From Gracilaria domingensis (taxonomy: Eukaryota > Rhodophyta > Florideophyceae > Gracilariales > Gracilariaceae): 64,000 nucleotides of DNA. The position numbers and the translations under genes are program-made. Each line of letters starts with the position of its first letter. Within the stretch, counting starts at the first letter, position 1. The stretch lies in contig VCMS01000038.1 in assembly GCA_022539475.1 (NCBI GenBank), positions 124,001 to 188,000 of the forward strand. The letters are read 5' to 3'. Under the pieces are notes generated by a model, which had not been told where the DNA came from, did not search any database, and saw nothing but the letters and a program-made list of their open reading frames with translations. Of the stretch, positions 1-11,179 are shown in pieces.

Positions 1-10
1 CGCCCACAAG

Positions 11-2239
11 ATGCACCACCCGCTTACGCACTTTAGAACCGACAACGCTAAAGAATACACCTCGCAGCGTATGAAAACAGTGTACGACCAATACCATCTC
101 AAACATCATCTCAGGACCCCACACCAGCCACAAGAAAACTCTATCGCCGAGCGATTTAACCGCACGGTCATGGAATCCGTACGAGCATTACTTCAAGCAG
201 CCCAACTCCCGGACAGCTACTGGGAAGATGCCGCCAGAGACACCATTTTCAAGTACAATCTCTTGCATCATCAAAGCATCAACACCTCGCCATACCACAA
301 ATGGTACGGGGTTAAACCCGAACTAACCTACCTTTTCACTTTCGGCGAACTCGGGACAATCCCCAACTATGCTCCCAAAACAAAAATGGACACCAGGTCG
401 CAAGCCGTAAGATATATGTATGCAACCTCACTCACCCACATCACCGTGCAAAACGTGGAAACAAAACAATACCATCACGTAAGAGTCCAAGACTTCCACC
501 CCTATCACAAGACCACAGACCCAACCATCAGCTTGCATCATGCCTTCAAAGCAAGAGCCGGTACACACCAACATATCCCAGAGGATGTCAACCTTAACAC
601 GCCGCCCCCCGTCTCTCTGAAGCAAGCCCGACTTTATCCAGACGCAGACCAATGGCGACAAGCCCACGACGCAGAACTAGCGAATCTCGATCAACACCAA
701 AGCATCAAATGGCTTCCCCCCAGCTTCCAACCCCCAGCAGACAGTGTCATCCCATTGATGATGCTGTACAGATACAAACGTTCAGCCGAGGGACACATAA
801 CGCAACGCAAGGCACGCTGCAACCTCAGGGGCGACCTGATGAAACCAGGTCTGCACTACGACCCTCAACACACCACCACATATACTGCGGACCGCACTAC
901 GCAAAGACTTCTTCTTGCATTACATGCAGCAAGAAATTACCCCTTAGAACACTTCGATATCAAATCGGCGTACTTGCACGAAACATACCAGTACAGCAAA
1001 CCAGTCTATGTACGACAGATGCCCAAATTCGACGGCAAGTACAGACACACAGGCAAGTACGGCCAGCTGCAAGGAAATCTCTATGGCTCACCACCAGCAG
1101 CCTACTACTACAACCACGGACTCAAACAGTACCTCACCAAACTAGACTTCCATCCATCGGAACACGACCCATGCCTCTACACAAAGACCACGGAAGAAGG
1201 CTTTACTCTTATCAGCACAACCATCGATGACTTCTTCGTACTGGCAACAAACAGTAACCTCATAGATCAACTACACACACAATTGCTGCGCAAATACAAA
1301 GTCAAACGACTCGGACCACCTACCCGATTTCTCAACTGGACCATTCGGAGATCCAACGATGGAATTCATATATCTCAGCCGGACACCATAGATGCACTAC
1401 TAGTGCAGACGCACATGGACCAGTGCAATCCAGCGTTAACTCCATATAACAACGTACAACCCCTCGATCAGCAACAGGACAGTGCACCATTAACACCAAC
1501 CCAAGCACATCACTATCGCACCATCTTAGGAGAAGTGCGATATATAACGGATAGCACACGACCTGACATTCTATACGCAACAAACAGGTTAGCACAATAT
1601 ATGAACAAGCCGCAACAGCATCATTGGAAGGCGCTTAAAACCTTACTGCGATACCTCAAAGGGACAAGAAAGCACGGCCTCCTGTACAGACACAATAACA
1701 AAGACCAAACCTCGCAACTCGAAGCGTACAGCGATGCCGATTATGCCAATGCCAAGAACCGAAAATCAATCACAGGAAACATCCACATACTCCACGCCAC
1801 ACCAGTATCATGGGCTTCACAAAAGCAAAATGTGGTAGCTCTTTCCACAACAGAAGCGGAGTATATTGCGGCAACAAACGCAACTAGGCATACCAACTGG
1901 CTCAGAAACCTTCTTCGATCTTGTCAAACAAAACAACACCAACCCACTCCGCACTACATTGACAACCAATCCGCAGTCCTCATAGCTACCAACCAAGCAC
2001 CGACGAAACGCAAGAAATACATAGACATCAGGCACCACTACCTGGCACACCACGTCGCGAACCAACACATCCAAATCAAACGCATCCCCACGGATGTCAT
2101 GTTAGCAGACATACTTACGAAACCTCTGTCACGGGAAAGGTTCATCGAACTCCGAGCCAAACTCAACATAGTTCCCTGCCCACCTTCAAAACGTACATCA
2201 CCAACCGGGGACTGTCAATCAGCCACCAACACATGCTGA
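11..2239 (+). CDS. Ty1/copia pol, 3' part (integrase end, RT, RNase H), cut by window edge
   Basis: A long open frame of 742 codons. It begins inside the integrase core, with the FRTDNAKEY and SIAERFNRTVMES motifs. It continues through copia reverse transcriptase (FDIKSAYL, then TTIDDFFVL in place of the usual YVDD stretch, LRYLKGT) and ends in copia RNase H (AYSDADYANAKNRKSITG, TTEAEY, DIRHHYLAHHV, DILTKPL). This is the Ty1/copia domain order. The coding strand is rich in A and C and the protein is rich in His, Gln, Thr and Pro, unlike the other copias here. The 5' part lies outside the window and no flanking LTR could be delimited, so age is unknown. The visible part is open throughout. Confidence 0.93.
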   Translation: MHHPLTHFRTDNAKEYTSQRMKTVYDQYHLKHHLRTPHQPQENSIAERFNRTVMESVRALLQAAQLPDSYWEDAARDTIFKYNLLHHQSINTSPYHKWYGVKPELTYLFTFGELGTIPNYAPKTKMDTRSQAVRYMYATSLTHITVQNVETKQYHHVRVQDFHPYHKTTDPTISLHHAFKARAGTHQHIPEDVNLNTPPPVSLKQARLYPDADQWRQAHDAELANLDQHQSIKWLPPSFQPPADSVIPLMMLYRYKRSAEGHITQRKARCNLRGDLMKPGLHYDPQHTTTYTADRTTQRLLLALHAARNYPLEHFDIKSAYLHETYQYSKPVYVRQMPKFDGKYRHTGKYGQLQGNLYGSPPAAYYYNHGLKQYLTKLDFHPSEHDPCLYTKTTEEGFTLISTTIDDFFVLATNSNLIDQLHTQLLRKYKVKRLGPPTRFLNWTIRRSNDGIHISQPDTIDALLVQTHMDQCNPALTPYNNVQPLDQQQDSAPLTPTQAHHYRTILGEVRYITDSTRPDILYATNRLAQYMNKPQQHHWKALKTLLRYLKGTRKHGLLYRHNNKDQTSQLEAYSDADYANAKNRKSITGNIHILHATPVSWASQKQNVVALSTTEAEYIAATNATRHTNWLRNLLRSCQTKQHQPTPHYIDNQSAVLIATNQAPTKRKKYIDIRHHYLAHHVANQHIQIKRIPTDVMLADILTKPLSRERFIELRAKLNIVPCPPSKRTSPTGDCQSATNTC

Positions 2240-2551
2240 CATACATTTTTCAGGCGCCAATCAGCCTTACAGTAGATGCCACACTAGATAAGACAGCGAG
2301 ATGAGCGAGCTCGCGACAGTAAAGTGGAGGCAGAGCTCTCCCTTCTCACAGAGACTATGGGAGTCGAGTTGAACACATGACTTACTGTACACTATTTTGC
2401 TGAAATTTATAACTGTAGCTGCGTAAACGTCTGCACATTTTGGGCAAGATTTCGAACATCTCTAACTGTAGATACCATGTTTGCATTTGCTAAGTGCGAT
2501 GGCATATACGTCACCAGTATACCAGTCAATTAACTTCTTAAGAACTAAAAG

Positions 2552-2581
2552 TTCTTATGTCTAGTAAGCTAGACATAAGAA
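2552..2581. repeat. Perfect 13 bp hairpin
   Basis: Two 13-base arms, TTCTTATGTCTAG and its exact complement, separated by the 4-base loop TAAG. One more pair can form outside a single-base bulge. It is not followed by a T run and no gene ends here, so a terminator role is not supported. It could be the tip of a small foldback element. Confidence 0.8.
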
Positions 2582-2863
2582 ACAGCCAATAAGAAAAAAA
2601 ATGACTTGTTCATGCAACTTAAAAAAAGCGGTGTAACAAACCACGTTCATTGAAATACACGTAATACTCAAGTTCAAATAATATTGGTTTAATTTCAACC
2701 AGATTGAATTTGGAGCCAATTCAAAATATCTTTCGCTTATTTTTAGTGAGCAAGACGTAACCCAGGCAAACTAGTGGCAGGCTGACAACGATTTATTGTA
2801 GCGGGTACCGAACCATGTTTCTTGCTTACGTTAAGCTCACTAGAAATAAGTGAACCGCCTCAA

Positions 2864-3210
2864 AATGTTGAAAATCAGAACTGCACTGTACGCCATTTTG
2901 TTGACTTTGTTTAGTGTATCGTTGTATACGTAAAGAAAATGTGAGTATTGTTGAACATATGACTCACTGTGATCTCTTTGGTTGCAAAGGTTAAAAGGTC
3001 CCTAGCTGTACACCACTTAGTTGAATTCACTTAGAGTAAAAGAGTACAGGTAAGCACATTGTGGGGGACGTTGAAAAAGTGACTTACTGTAAACAATTTC
3101 ATTGAAAATGCTTAGTGTAACGCAGTATACGTAGGCACAACGTGAGCCATGTTGCACAAGTAACTCACTGTAGACTATTTTGATGAATTTGCTTACGGTG
3201 ACGTTTGAAG
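2864..3210 (+). repeat. Degenerate tandem repeat, unit about 80-120 bp
   Basis: Four diverged units start near 2864, 2949, 3069 and 3150. Each reads roughly GTTGAA..GTGACTCACTGTA, then a TTTTGTTGAA block, then GCTTAGTGTA and a TACGTAAGCA-like block. The second unit is longer. A fifth related copy (GTTGAACACATGACTTACTG) lies at about 2354, directly after the copia pol, so the repeat may be part of that element's 3' non-coding region. Confidence 0.55.
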
Positions 3211-3467
3211 CTACAATATAGAATGAGTACATTTTGACTTCAAAGTTATTCTGTATATGACGAACCTTTCTGAAGCCTTTCTGAACACACTGAGAAGATT
3301 TGATTTCTTAAATTCTGGACAAACTTGCTTCCAGTGGAGATACTTCGAATTCCGGAGCCTATTGAAATCCTATCATATGATGTAGTATGTCGCGATAGCA
3401 TTTTACGCTTTGGTAACTAGCCGCATCAACCATCTCGTGCCCTATTAAAAGGGCGCAGAGACCAAAA

Positions 3468-3746
3468 ATGACTGAATCCATGCCCAAGCCCCATCAACTC
3501 GCTTGTTTACCAACTGAGCACTCTCTACGTCCGCCCCATCTCGTCGCCGTCCTGGCAAATCTCTGCTCCTTTTCTTTCTACAGACCCTTTACTTTCCCTT
3601 TACCTTTTCTTTCCCTTCCCCTTCCTTCAGCCCCACACCGTTCCTCGTTGCACCTTCCTGAACATCTTTTTTTTCGCCTTCTCTCAGTGCTGTCTCCTAC
3701 CATACGCTTCTTAATCGTTCGGGATAGAGAACAACAACAATTTTGA
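3468..3746 (+). CDS. Small hypothetical ORF, doubtful
   Basis: A 92-codon frame rich in Pro, Leu, Phe and Ser, encoded largely by a pyrimidine tract (about 3560-3680). A TATTAAAA box lies at 3443-3450, about 20 bases before the ATG, so the stretch may instead be a 5' leader with a promoter. No domain is recognised. The product is probably not real; the useful observation is the TATA-like box followed by a pyrimidine-rich leader and then the open region at 3819. Confidence 0.2.
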   Translation: MTESMPKPHQLACLPTEHSLRPPHLVAVLANLCSFSFYRPFTFPLPFLSLPLPSAPHRSSLHLPEHLFFRLLSVLSPTIRFLIVRDREQQQF

Positions 3747-3818
3747 TGGTCTCGCAATACGTTCGCACTCGATAGAACGTACCAGTTCTACGGTCCTATT
3801 GAACTGGAGGGCCAGAGA

Positions 3819-4239
3819 ATGTTGGTGTGGTTTGACAGCATAATCGACGATCTCTACGAAAAGTACCGTCTCGCCTCGGCGTCTTTCAACATCTGTTTCG
3901 GCTTCATGCAGCTCCGCGGGCCGCTCCTAACCGAAGAGCTTGCGCTTGTCCTCCGAAAGCTGTTCATTGCCTTCGATAACGGCGTGATAGCAGACCTACA
4001 CGACGAGTTTCAACTGTATTTTTCATGGTTGGATCATGGCACAGTTTGGTCATCTGCGTCCGGAACGTGAAGAAACGTTCATGGATGAAATCAAAGCCGC
4101 TCTTGTGCACATCGAAGAGTTTCTGGAGGACAGCGACTTCTGTGTGGTGTTTGAGTCTCGCTCCGATATGAGTCTCTTCCCGAATCATCCTGGAGTGTTT
4201 GAGAATCATCCCGTGGCCAATGGAGTGAATGAACATTAA
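3819..4239 (+). pseudogene. Unknown gene remnant in two overlapping frames
   Basis: Two plus-strand frames overlap, 3819-4070 and 4036-4239. Both have protein-like composition. The first has FDSIIDDLYEKYRLASASF and LTEELALVLRKLF. The second has REETFMDEIKAALVHIEEFL and ends NGVNEH. The first frame is open upstream of its ATG to about 3747. Taken together they look like one small helical, acidic protein of about 150-160 residues broken by a frame change, or two exons. I do not recognise the family. The reverse strand (3964-4236) is also open but its composition looks like a shadow. Confidence 0.4.
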
Positions 4240-5215
4240 ATGTTTGGCATTATTTCTATTATTGTTGATCTAGTATGGTTAGTGGGTTTAGAAGATATTA
4301 TTTCTTGTATTGTGTGGTTAGTAATCTGATCCCAAAGTGGGATCTTTTGATTTATGATGGTTTCTTAGATGCTTTTATAAACCAATTGTTTTGTTATTTT
4401 CTTTGCGCTTTCGTTTGATCCAAATGGATAGAAAAGAAAACCGTGTAGTCACTTTATTGTTTTGATGCATTGCAAAAGCCCATGGCCTATTGCGAGCTAG
4501 GATTTAGCATAAGTTTATCTTTCAAATGCAGTACATATGAATCTCGAATGCTGTACACTAGAATCTGAATACTGCGGAGGTGACTCCCTGTCATGAAGCA
4601 TATGCAAATCCTCCCTCTTTCGCACTCTCGATAGTGCGACATGAAGCCGTCCTACTCAGAAGAAGTATGAAGACAGTTTTTGTATCGACAAAGACGGTTA
4701 GCATGTAGTAACTGAACTTCTTTTACTCAACAAACCTTTCTACTTCTAGTTGTATCGTCTACCATCTAAAAAATCTACAGTCGTAGGTAAAACTAAGTTT
4801 CTCATTTGTTCTGACAGTTCATGAATTTTTGGTGTGCAAATAGATGTATTGTCTTCATTGTGGAGAAGAAGCACGTGTGTCTTTGTTCGAACTGTTGAAA
4901 GTTGCACATATACCTGTCTCGGAGCATTAGGAGAATGACTATTACGAGCGAGCACTCGGAGACCCCGGAGTTTTGGGTGTTTCTATGGAGCTTAATTGCT
5001 TTCTCTTGTAGATTTTGCATTCATAGACAGCTATTCATGATTGTCGTGAAAAAGAAATGTTGTTCCATATAGCGAAGAGTTTCCTTTATCGTAGGTAATT
5101 GGGCATAAATGCGGATGTGAATTACGTTCTAATTGAATTGGACAAAGAACAGAATTCTGGTTCCGTATATTTATTTGGCACTCGAAAGTTGCGGCCGATT
5201 TTATGAAAAACTAAT
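4240..5215. other. AT-rich non-coding stretch
   Basis: Nothing recognisable: no open frame with protein-like composition, and no repeat ends found. Confidence 0.5.
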
Positions 5216-5350
5216 TTATTTAGATGGTGCCGTAAAAATTTGGTTGTTGCCGCTTTTGAAAATCAGTTTATTTACGTACGACATGACTGCACCAGGTGCA
5301 GTTGTACTACAACTGGATATCGTTTTGCACAAGAGGCCTGTGCGCACATA

Positions 5351-5406
5351 TTTGGGAGGTCCAAAACGTTTGATTTTGATTTGCCAAACGTTTTGGACGT
5401 CCCAAA
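5351..5406. repeat. 22 bp near-perfect hairpin
   Basis: Arms 5351-5372 and 5385-5406 are complementary with a single mismatch (core CCAAAACGTTTG against CAAACGTTTTGG). The loop is 12 bases, ATTTTGATTTGC. It lies at the 3' edge of the old minus-strand copia. The size suits a small foldback element or a hairpin RNA precursor, but nothing else supports expression. Confidence 0.8.
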
Positions 5407-5479
5407 TCCTCGATGGCACTAAAACGTTCTTATTTTTCTTTTCACACGTGAACACGCCAAAACAGAGCCACCTATGATT

Positions 5480-8400
5480 TGCCTTTATTTTTCGAGGGGG
5501 TTCCGCTAGTATCCATCCAATCCTTACTGCTCGTAGATCATCATGATTGACGTTAGAAAAAACATGCTGTACTGAAACGAGGTTTTCACGAACAGTATCT
5601 AACCGATGGTAATAACGCAAATCAATGTGTTTCACACGGCGTAGTCCAAGAACATCTTTCGACCACGAAATAGAACCCAAGTTATCTTTTCTAATAGCGC
5701 TTAGGTCCTGGACTTCTGTTCCAAGTTCGAAAAAGAAATTTCCTATCCACGTAAGCTGTTTGATATATGCTGACTAAGCATAGAACTGGGCTTCAGCGGT
5801 AGAAAGTGCGGTAGATGCAACGGTGCACTGTGACTATCTGAGAGAGGGCGCATATGACCGAGACAGTCATCGCGCAAATGGTGGCTGACATGGAAGAGAG
5901 GTACGCTATGTCGCAAAGGTGCGTGAGAAATGTGTGACTCTAGTGTACTTGACCTCGATGGAGCCTCCGTAGCTCAGTAATGAAGGGCATAGACCCAGTT
6001 CCTGATTACCTGTTGAAGTAGATCGCTGAAGTTTTGAACTCCATACAATAGGCACCGACCCAACAGTCATGTAGAATCCTCCACGAGATCGGCGTTTGTC
6101 TAAGTCGCGTCCCCACTCGGCATCGCACCTCGCTTCAATCTCAAGATTACAGGTTGACCTTTCAATGACCGACCCATGATTAATTGTGCCCTTCAAGTAT
6201 CGGACAGCATGTTTCATGTTACGCCAATGGCACGGAAGAGGAGATGCATAGAACCTTCCAAGCATTGATACTGCTGTAGAGATGTCTGGTCCAGTTCGAG
6301 TACCTAAGAAAATCAGAGTCTCCAAGACTTCAGGATATGGTACAGAGCGCCTATTGAGATCATTCGGATGCGTCAGGCGTCATACACAGTGTGTTCACTT
6401 GGAAGAGGTGTCGAGCCAGTAGTGGCATCTTCAAATCTGGTTTGTCGAATAAGGCCTTCAATGAGAGGACGGTGGTGAAGAACAATACGATCTCTACCAT
6501 CTTCAATAGAAACTCCAAGGTACATATCTGTACGCCCAAGATCTGAAATCTCAAATTGTTCGCAGATTTTCTCATTAGTGTAGTGCAAACCCGGGAACGG
6601 GAGAGAGACTCAAGGCGTTCGAGTCCTTGCTCCCTAGCGGAGGTAGACTCAGGGAAAGAGCCCTCCGTGCACGGAAAATGGCCGGTGTAAGACCGCCCAT
6701 GCCTCGGGATATACCTCGGACGTTGACGTGGAACAGGCTAGGTAAAGATCCGGGAACGGAGACCAAAGTGATGGGCCGCACCAGCGGGCAGTGGAAACCC
6801 TAAACAAAAAAAGGAAAAAGAAGGGAAAACTAGAGGAAACCGCCGGCGGGGCGTGCGGAAAGCGACAACAGACCCGGCGGCGGGTGACGGAGACGTTATG
6901 CATCCCACGCGGCAAGGATCTCTATACAGAGTTGGTAGTTCTACTACTTGTGGGTAAGCAGGTATCTGCACAATGTAAGGTGTCCGAAGACGGAATTAGC
7001 CCGAGGGAAATGGCCACAAATGATCAGAATTGCGTGAAAGATCCCGAGGGATGGAGCTAGAACGTACCGTACGCGGTGACTCTCCGGGAGGAGTGGTTCA
7101 CTTCGCGCAAGGGAAACTAGTCCAGAGACAAACCCGGTTACCCCTTTACTGAAGGTGGAGGTGGCCGCGAGGTCACCTCTTATACCGTAACCGGTAAATT
7201 AGTTAAACTAAATTAAATAATCTGTTGCACACTTGTGCAAAGCCACGACACACGTGGTGTACGTGCACAGCCCGCGTCAGCGGCCAGTAAATAATTCGAC
7301 TATCGAAACAATTCCTCTGTGAATAGACCCAAACCCGACCACGTGTACCCACGACCACTCAATACCACGTGCCACACCCTGGCCAGTCCAGCGGACATTC
7401 CGACATCAACCACCCCAAAATATCCCAGTTTTGGGCCAAGTTTCATACTTTCCTTCCCTAGGATTAAACCTCGGTGCGCGAGTTATGAGTATCAACTTCA
7501 CCGATACCGCGTTTCCGCGTTTGCTCTACAATGAGCCCATTTGATGAGGTGAGGTGGTCCGAAGAAAATGAGATCATGAACATAAGCCAGAAAAAAAAAC
7601 CATATCGTTCGAAATACGACACACATAGATGCATGGTGTGGATTCAAACTTCTGAAATTCCGGCGAATTTAAAAACTTCAACAAGCATTCGTACCAAAGT
7701 TGGGGAGCTTCTCTAGTACCATACAAAGATTTGAACAGTCTGACAATCCTTCCTTCAGCAGCCGCAATTCTAGATATGTTTGGAGGTTTAATCTACACGG
7801 GATTGTCATCGGGTATGTACGCATGGAGAAATGCACCTTTGACGTCAATGTGCTGCCTCTCCCAACCTCGAGATGCAGCAACCGCCAGCATCAAACGAAA
7901 GACTTTAAAGTTGAACTGGAGCGTAAAGATTATCTGCTTCTGCACTGTTCTGAAAATTGCCTCTGGCAACCAGACGGGCTTTGAAAGGTGCAGGGGCACG
8001 GTTATGGTCGCGCGTCAATAGCAAGATTACACCAGATGGAATCGGGCGTCCGTGTTGTCCATCAACTTCTTCATAATTGCCTAGCTTGCTGATTGTTTTG
8101 AACTCAGTTTCAATTGCAGCCTTCCAAAATTCAGCCTCCGGTGAACGAAGAGCTTCTATCAGTGAACGGGCATCTGAGATGCTAATCGCCTGCGGCAGAG
8201 CAGCATTATTTCGTTCGACTGGCACAATTGAGATTTCATCGTCAACTGCATCCTCAATATCATTATGTGAATCATATTCTCCAGTGTCTGTGTTGTATGT
8301 AGAATGTCTGAGAGGAAAATGAGTGTACATTCCGGCATAAGAAGAGTTAAATGAGTGAATATCATTCGAAGCTGCAGAACTTGTATCATTAATCTCTGAT

Positions 8401-8655
8401 ACCTCAGAGTCTGAATCAAAAACAAGATCTGGAATATCACTTGATGAAACGGACTCCACGTCTTCGGCAAAATCTTGTACAGAGCACGAAGATGCTGAAG
8501 GAAGGGGGGGTGGAATGGGATCATTTGCACTAAGGTTAGAAAAGCCTGTAAATTCCTTCTCAATGAATCTCACGTGCTTCGTAACCGTTACTCCAGCATT
8601 TGTGAGTACCTTATATAGGTAGAAGAGCCTCCATTGACACCGGGTACCTGTTTGT
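5480..8655 (-). mobile_element. Old Ty1/copia fragment (RT-RNase H), interrupted by a solo LTR
   Basis: Reading down the minus strand from about 8655: the integrase-RT linker (NAGVTVTKHVRFIEKEF), RT with VAASRGWERQHIDVKGAFL and RIVRLFKSLYGTREAPQLW, a block EISDLGRTDMYLGVSIEDG, RNase H with VRYLKGTINHG, and the end KHIDLRYYH near 5.6 kb. It is the same family as the minus-strand copia at 50.8-55.6 kb (compare STAVSMLGRF with ATAVSMLGKF). Gag, protease, most of integrase and both LTRs are missing. It is broken in many places and clearly old. A solo LTR is inserted in RT at 6579-7530, and a gypsy piece abuts its upstream end. Confidence 0.85.
6579..7530. mobile_element. Solo LTR, family A (952 bp)
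   Basis: The ends are TGTAGTGCAAAC at 6579 and GCTCTACA at 7530, giving a near-perfect 12 bp terminal inverted repeat with TG...CA. The flanks ATTAG (6574-6578) and ATGAG (7531-7535) match at four of five bases, consistent with an aged 5 bp target duplication. The copia RT sequence resumes on either side. A homologous copy is at 35,067-36,048, sharing blocks such as GGTGGAGGTGGCCGCGAGGT and TTAGTTAAACTAAATTAAAT. There is no internal region, so it is the product of LTR-LTR recombination. The superfamily is unproven; gypsy is possible. Confidence 0.8.
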
Positions 8656-8659
8656 AAGA

Positions 8660-10580
8660 CCAGTGGTGTATTGAGATAAACTTACAGAGGTGAATGCAGA
8701 GAGTCCAATAACAGGAAGATCACCAGCCTAGAACCGTGTAGAAGCGAGAAATATCCGAAAAGAGACGAGCCAGACACTCCGGGAGGAGGCGTAGCCCAAG
8801 AAACAAGGGAAGAAGAGATACTCCAAAGAGGAGAGGCGGGCCGTGCACACGCAGGCAACAGGCCCGACGTCGGGGAAAAGAACAAGAAAGAACAAGGAAA
8901 GAACCCAGTACTGGGGCGGAGATCTGTCCTGCAATCAGGAATTAATAGGATAGTAGATGTCATTACCTCACGGTTTACGCAGACTCCTTAGGCGTCCCAA
9001 GGGAAGTACGCGTACTTATACCTCTTGAGGTGACCCTTCGGGCAGAGTTGTACACCGGCAAGGGCAGTAACTCCTAGAGCCCACACTCAAGATGAGTCTC
9101 AAGTGCTCTCTGATCCGAGTGGCAGTTCTCGAAGGAGAGCCTTAGTTGCTTTACCGTCAGGTAGCGTTCAGCCGCCACTGCACCCCTAAGTACCCCAGGT
9201 GCAGCGCCGGTTGACTGATTACAGTAGTGCACACCCGTACGGGTTGTACACGTACGCAACCCCACTGTCAGGGTGCTAAAACAAAGACAAACTAAAAAAT
9301 TCCCCAAATTACCCCACTTGTGCACTATCCATCTACCTCCACGTGTCCACGCCCAGCGAGTGGGCTTGGTCCATGCACTCCCCACCATGGGTGCTAATTA
9401 AGATGAAATTAACTAACGGTTGAAGACTCCCATAGGGGATGCACCTCATAACGTCAAGTGCCACGTGCACCAGCACATCGCTCGTATATGAAGAGCTTCT
9501 TCCTCAAAACAGCCTCAGAATCGGGGTTGCTCCACACTTGGGGGCCGGGTCGAGGCCGTCGACGAACATCGTACAACGTTCCCCTGCGGGGTAGACATTT
9601 CCACAACGGTGGAAAGCCTTATTCAGGCGTACGGAGTAATCGGTTTCCGTCTCTCCAGACTTTTGCCGGGTGTCTCGGAGTGCTAGGATGGTAGCGCCGA
9701 TTGCCTGGTTAGTGGCGTACTAGCGCAGTAAGTACTGGAATGCTTCCGGCCAGCACGTAACACCTTCTTTGGAGGCACGAGATGAGCCTCTTACAGAGTT
9801 GGACTGGTCTTCGGCCACTTCCCGTAGGAAGTACGGTAACGAAATGTAGGCCTGGCCTTCGTTCATCCCGAGAACATCGGCCTCCGCCACAAAACCGGCG
9901 AAAAAATCAAGCACCAGGACTGGGTCGCTTCCAGAAAAGGTTTGGTTACGCAGTGAGAGCTGGATACGGCGGATGCAGTCTTTCACCCTACCCTTCGCGC
10001 GGGGTGTGCTATCCAATGAGGAATCCTCCAAAAGGTAATACCGTTATAAAAGTAACTTCCGATACATCGAGTTGGTTGGCTTCAGCTCCTTCAACCCGCA
10101 GTGCTTCCTTCCCTTCGACCGGGTACGAACAACACCTTCGCTGGCCGATGACCGCTTCGAGCGTGATGAATGACCAGCACGACCATCGTCGATGGAGAGC
10201 TCTGCCGAGTAAGACCTTTCCGAATCATTAGGGGCGTCGGCTGACGTATTCGAATCCGAGTCAGAGGACTGATTGTCCTCCTTTACCTTCCGCCTGCGGC
10301 CTGGTTTCTCCTGACCGGTGTTCTTGTCGCGACGATACACGTCAACTGGGTCTGCCGCAGTGGCGAGTTCCGCGATAGCGGCCTTCTTCGACGTCTCCAG
10401 ACGGGTGCGAATCCGATCGAATCGGGTCTCAATTCCTTCCACGAAGGCAGCCGGTCCTTCGATGCATTCAAGCACGGAGTTGACATCGGACAGTAGGATA
10501 CGGAGGTTCTCTGCGACATTCTTTACAGGGAATGCGGGAACTTCCTCCCGAAGAGTCCGGAATTCTCCCGCGAGGTAATT
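8660..10580 (-). mobile_element. Ty3/gypsy gag fragment with LTR-like sequence
   Basis: On the minus strand, about 10.57 to 9.48 kb encodes a gypsy-type Gag. A charged linker rich in Ser, Arg and Lys comes first, then FSGSDPVLVLDFFAGF, then SGETETDYSVRLNKAFHRCG. It aligns with the Gag of the gypsy at 59.9 kb (FTGEDPMAVIEFLQKF, SGQTEMEFSVALWNLATRCG). Below 9.45 kb down to about 8.66 kb is GC-rich non-coding sequence resembling an LTR, but I could not fix its ends. Pol is absent. It is broken, with several interruptions, and old. Confidence 0.65.
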
Positions 10581-10837
10581 TGATATGGCTGTATGGACGA
10601 GTGGTCCAGACGGGAAGAAGTTCTCTGCATTCCATCACTTTTGGCTACATTACTCATGAGAGAGAAAATTACGTGCTTGTCGATAGAATCTTGTGAAAAC
10701 TGCGTGTGTCTGTTTGAATCTACTCTGAAACAGAAAGCAGAGGTCGGAGCTCCCGACGAGATTCTACTGAGTATATAAGCCAGAATTTATCCCATCATTG
10801 AGGAAAATAAACAAACCAAGCCCTGAACCTGCAATAG

Positions 10838-10850
10838 GTTATGGGCCCAG
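10838..10850 (+). other. Copia primer-binding site, internal initiator-tRNA type
   Basis: GTTATGGGCCCAG is complementary to the anticodon arm of eukaryotic initiator tRNA-Met (CUGGGCCCAUAAC). It sits five bases after the proposed LTR end. Drosophila copia is known to use such a half-tRNA primer. The same 13-mer occurs at 55,942-55,954. Confidence 0.8.
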
Positions 10851-11179
10851 GTTCAAAACATCTTTCAACTTCTATCACTGTTCTGTCGAAGCTATTGCCT
10901 CTCATTTTCAAGCGCAACCATGTCGGATGAAGGAGATTATCGCATGTCGGTCGTCGATGTGAACAAGATTCGTCTACCGTTATTGACATCTACGAATTAC
11001 GTCCTGTGTTCTCGAAAAGTCGAGCTCGTGTTACGAAGTAAAAAATTGTGGAGTATTGTTGAGGGTACGGAAGAGCTCCAGAGTGATTGAAGTGAAGAGG
11101 CCGAGAAGTATGTACGTCGCAAGGAAGTTGCCTTGTCAACCATACTTCTGCTAGTAAATGATTCTTGTGTGACCCCTGT

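Larger units (their letters stand above)
2240..3467. other. AT-rich stretch without a gene
   Basis: No convincing coding frame. It should contain the 3' LTR of the copia ending at 2239, but I could not find TG...CA ends. It holds a perfect hairpin (2552-2581) and a set of degenerate repeats (2864-3210), with a further related stretch near 2346-2400. Confidence 0.6.

Noticed and set aside
652-1230. Second gene overlapping the first copia
   Set aside because: Shadow frame of the copia RT; composition is skewed and no domain is present.
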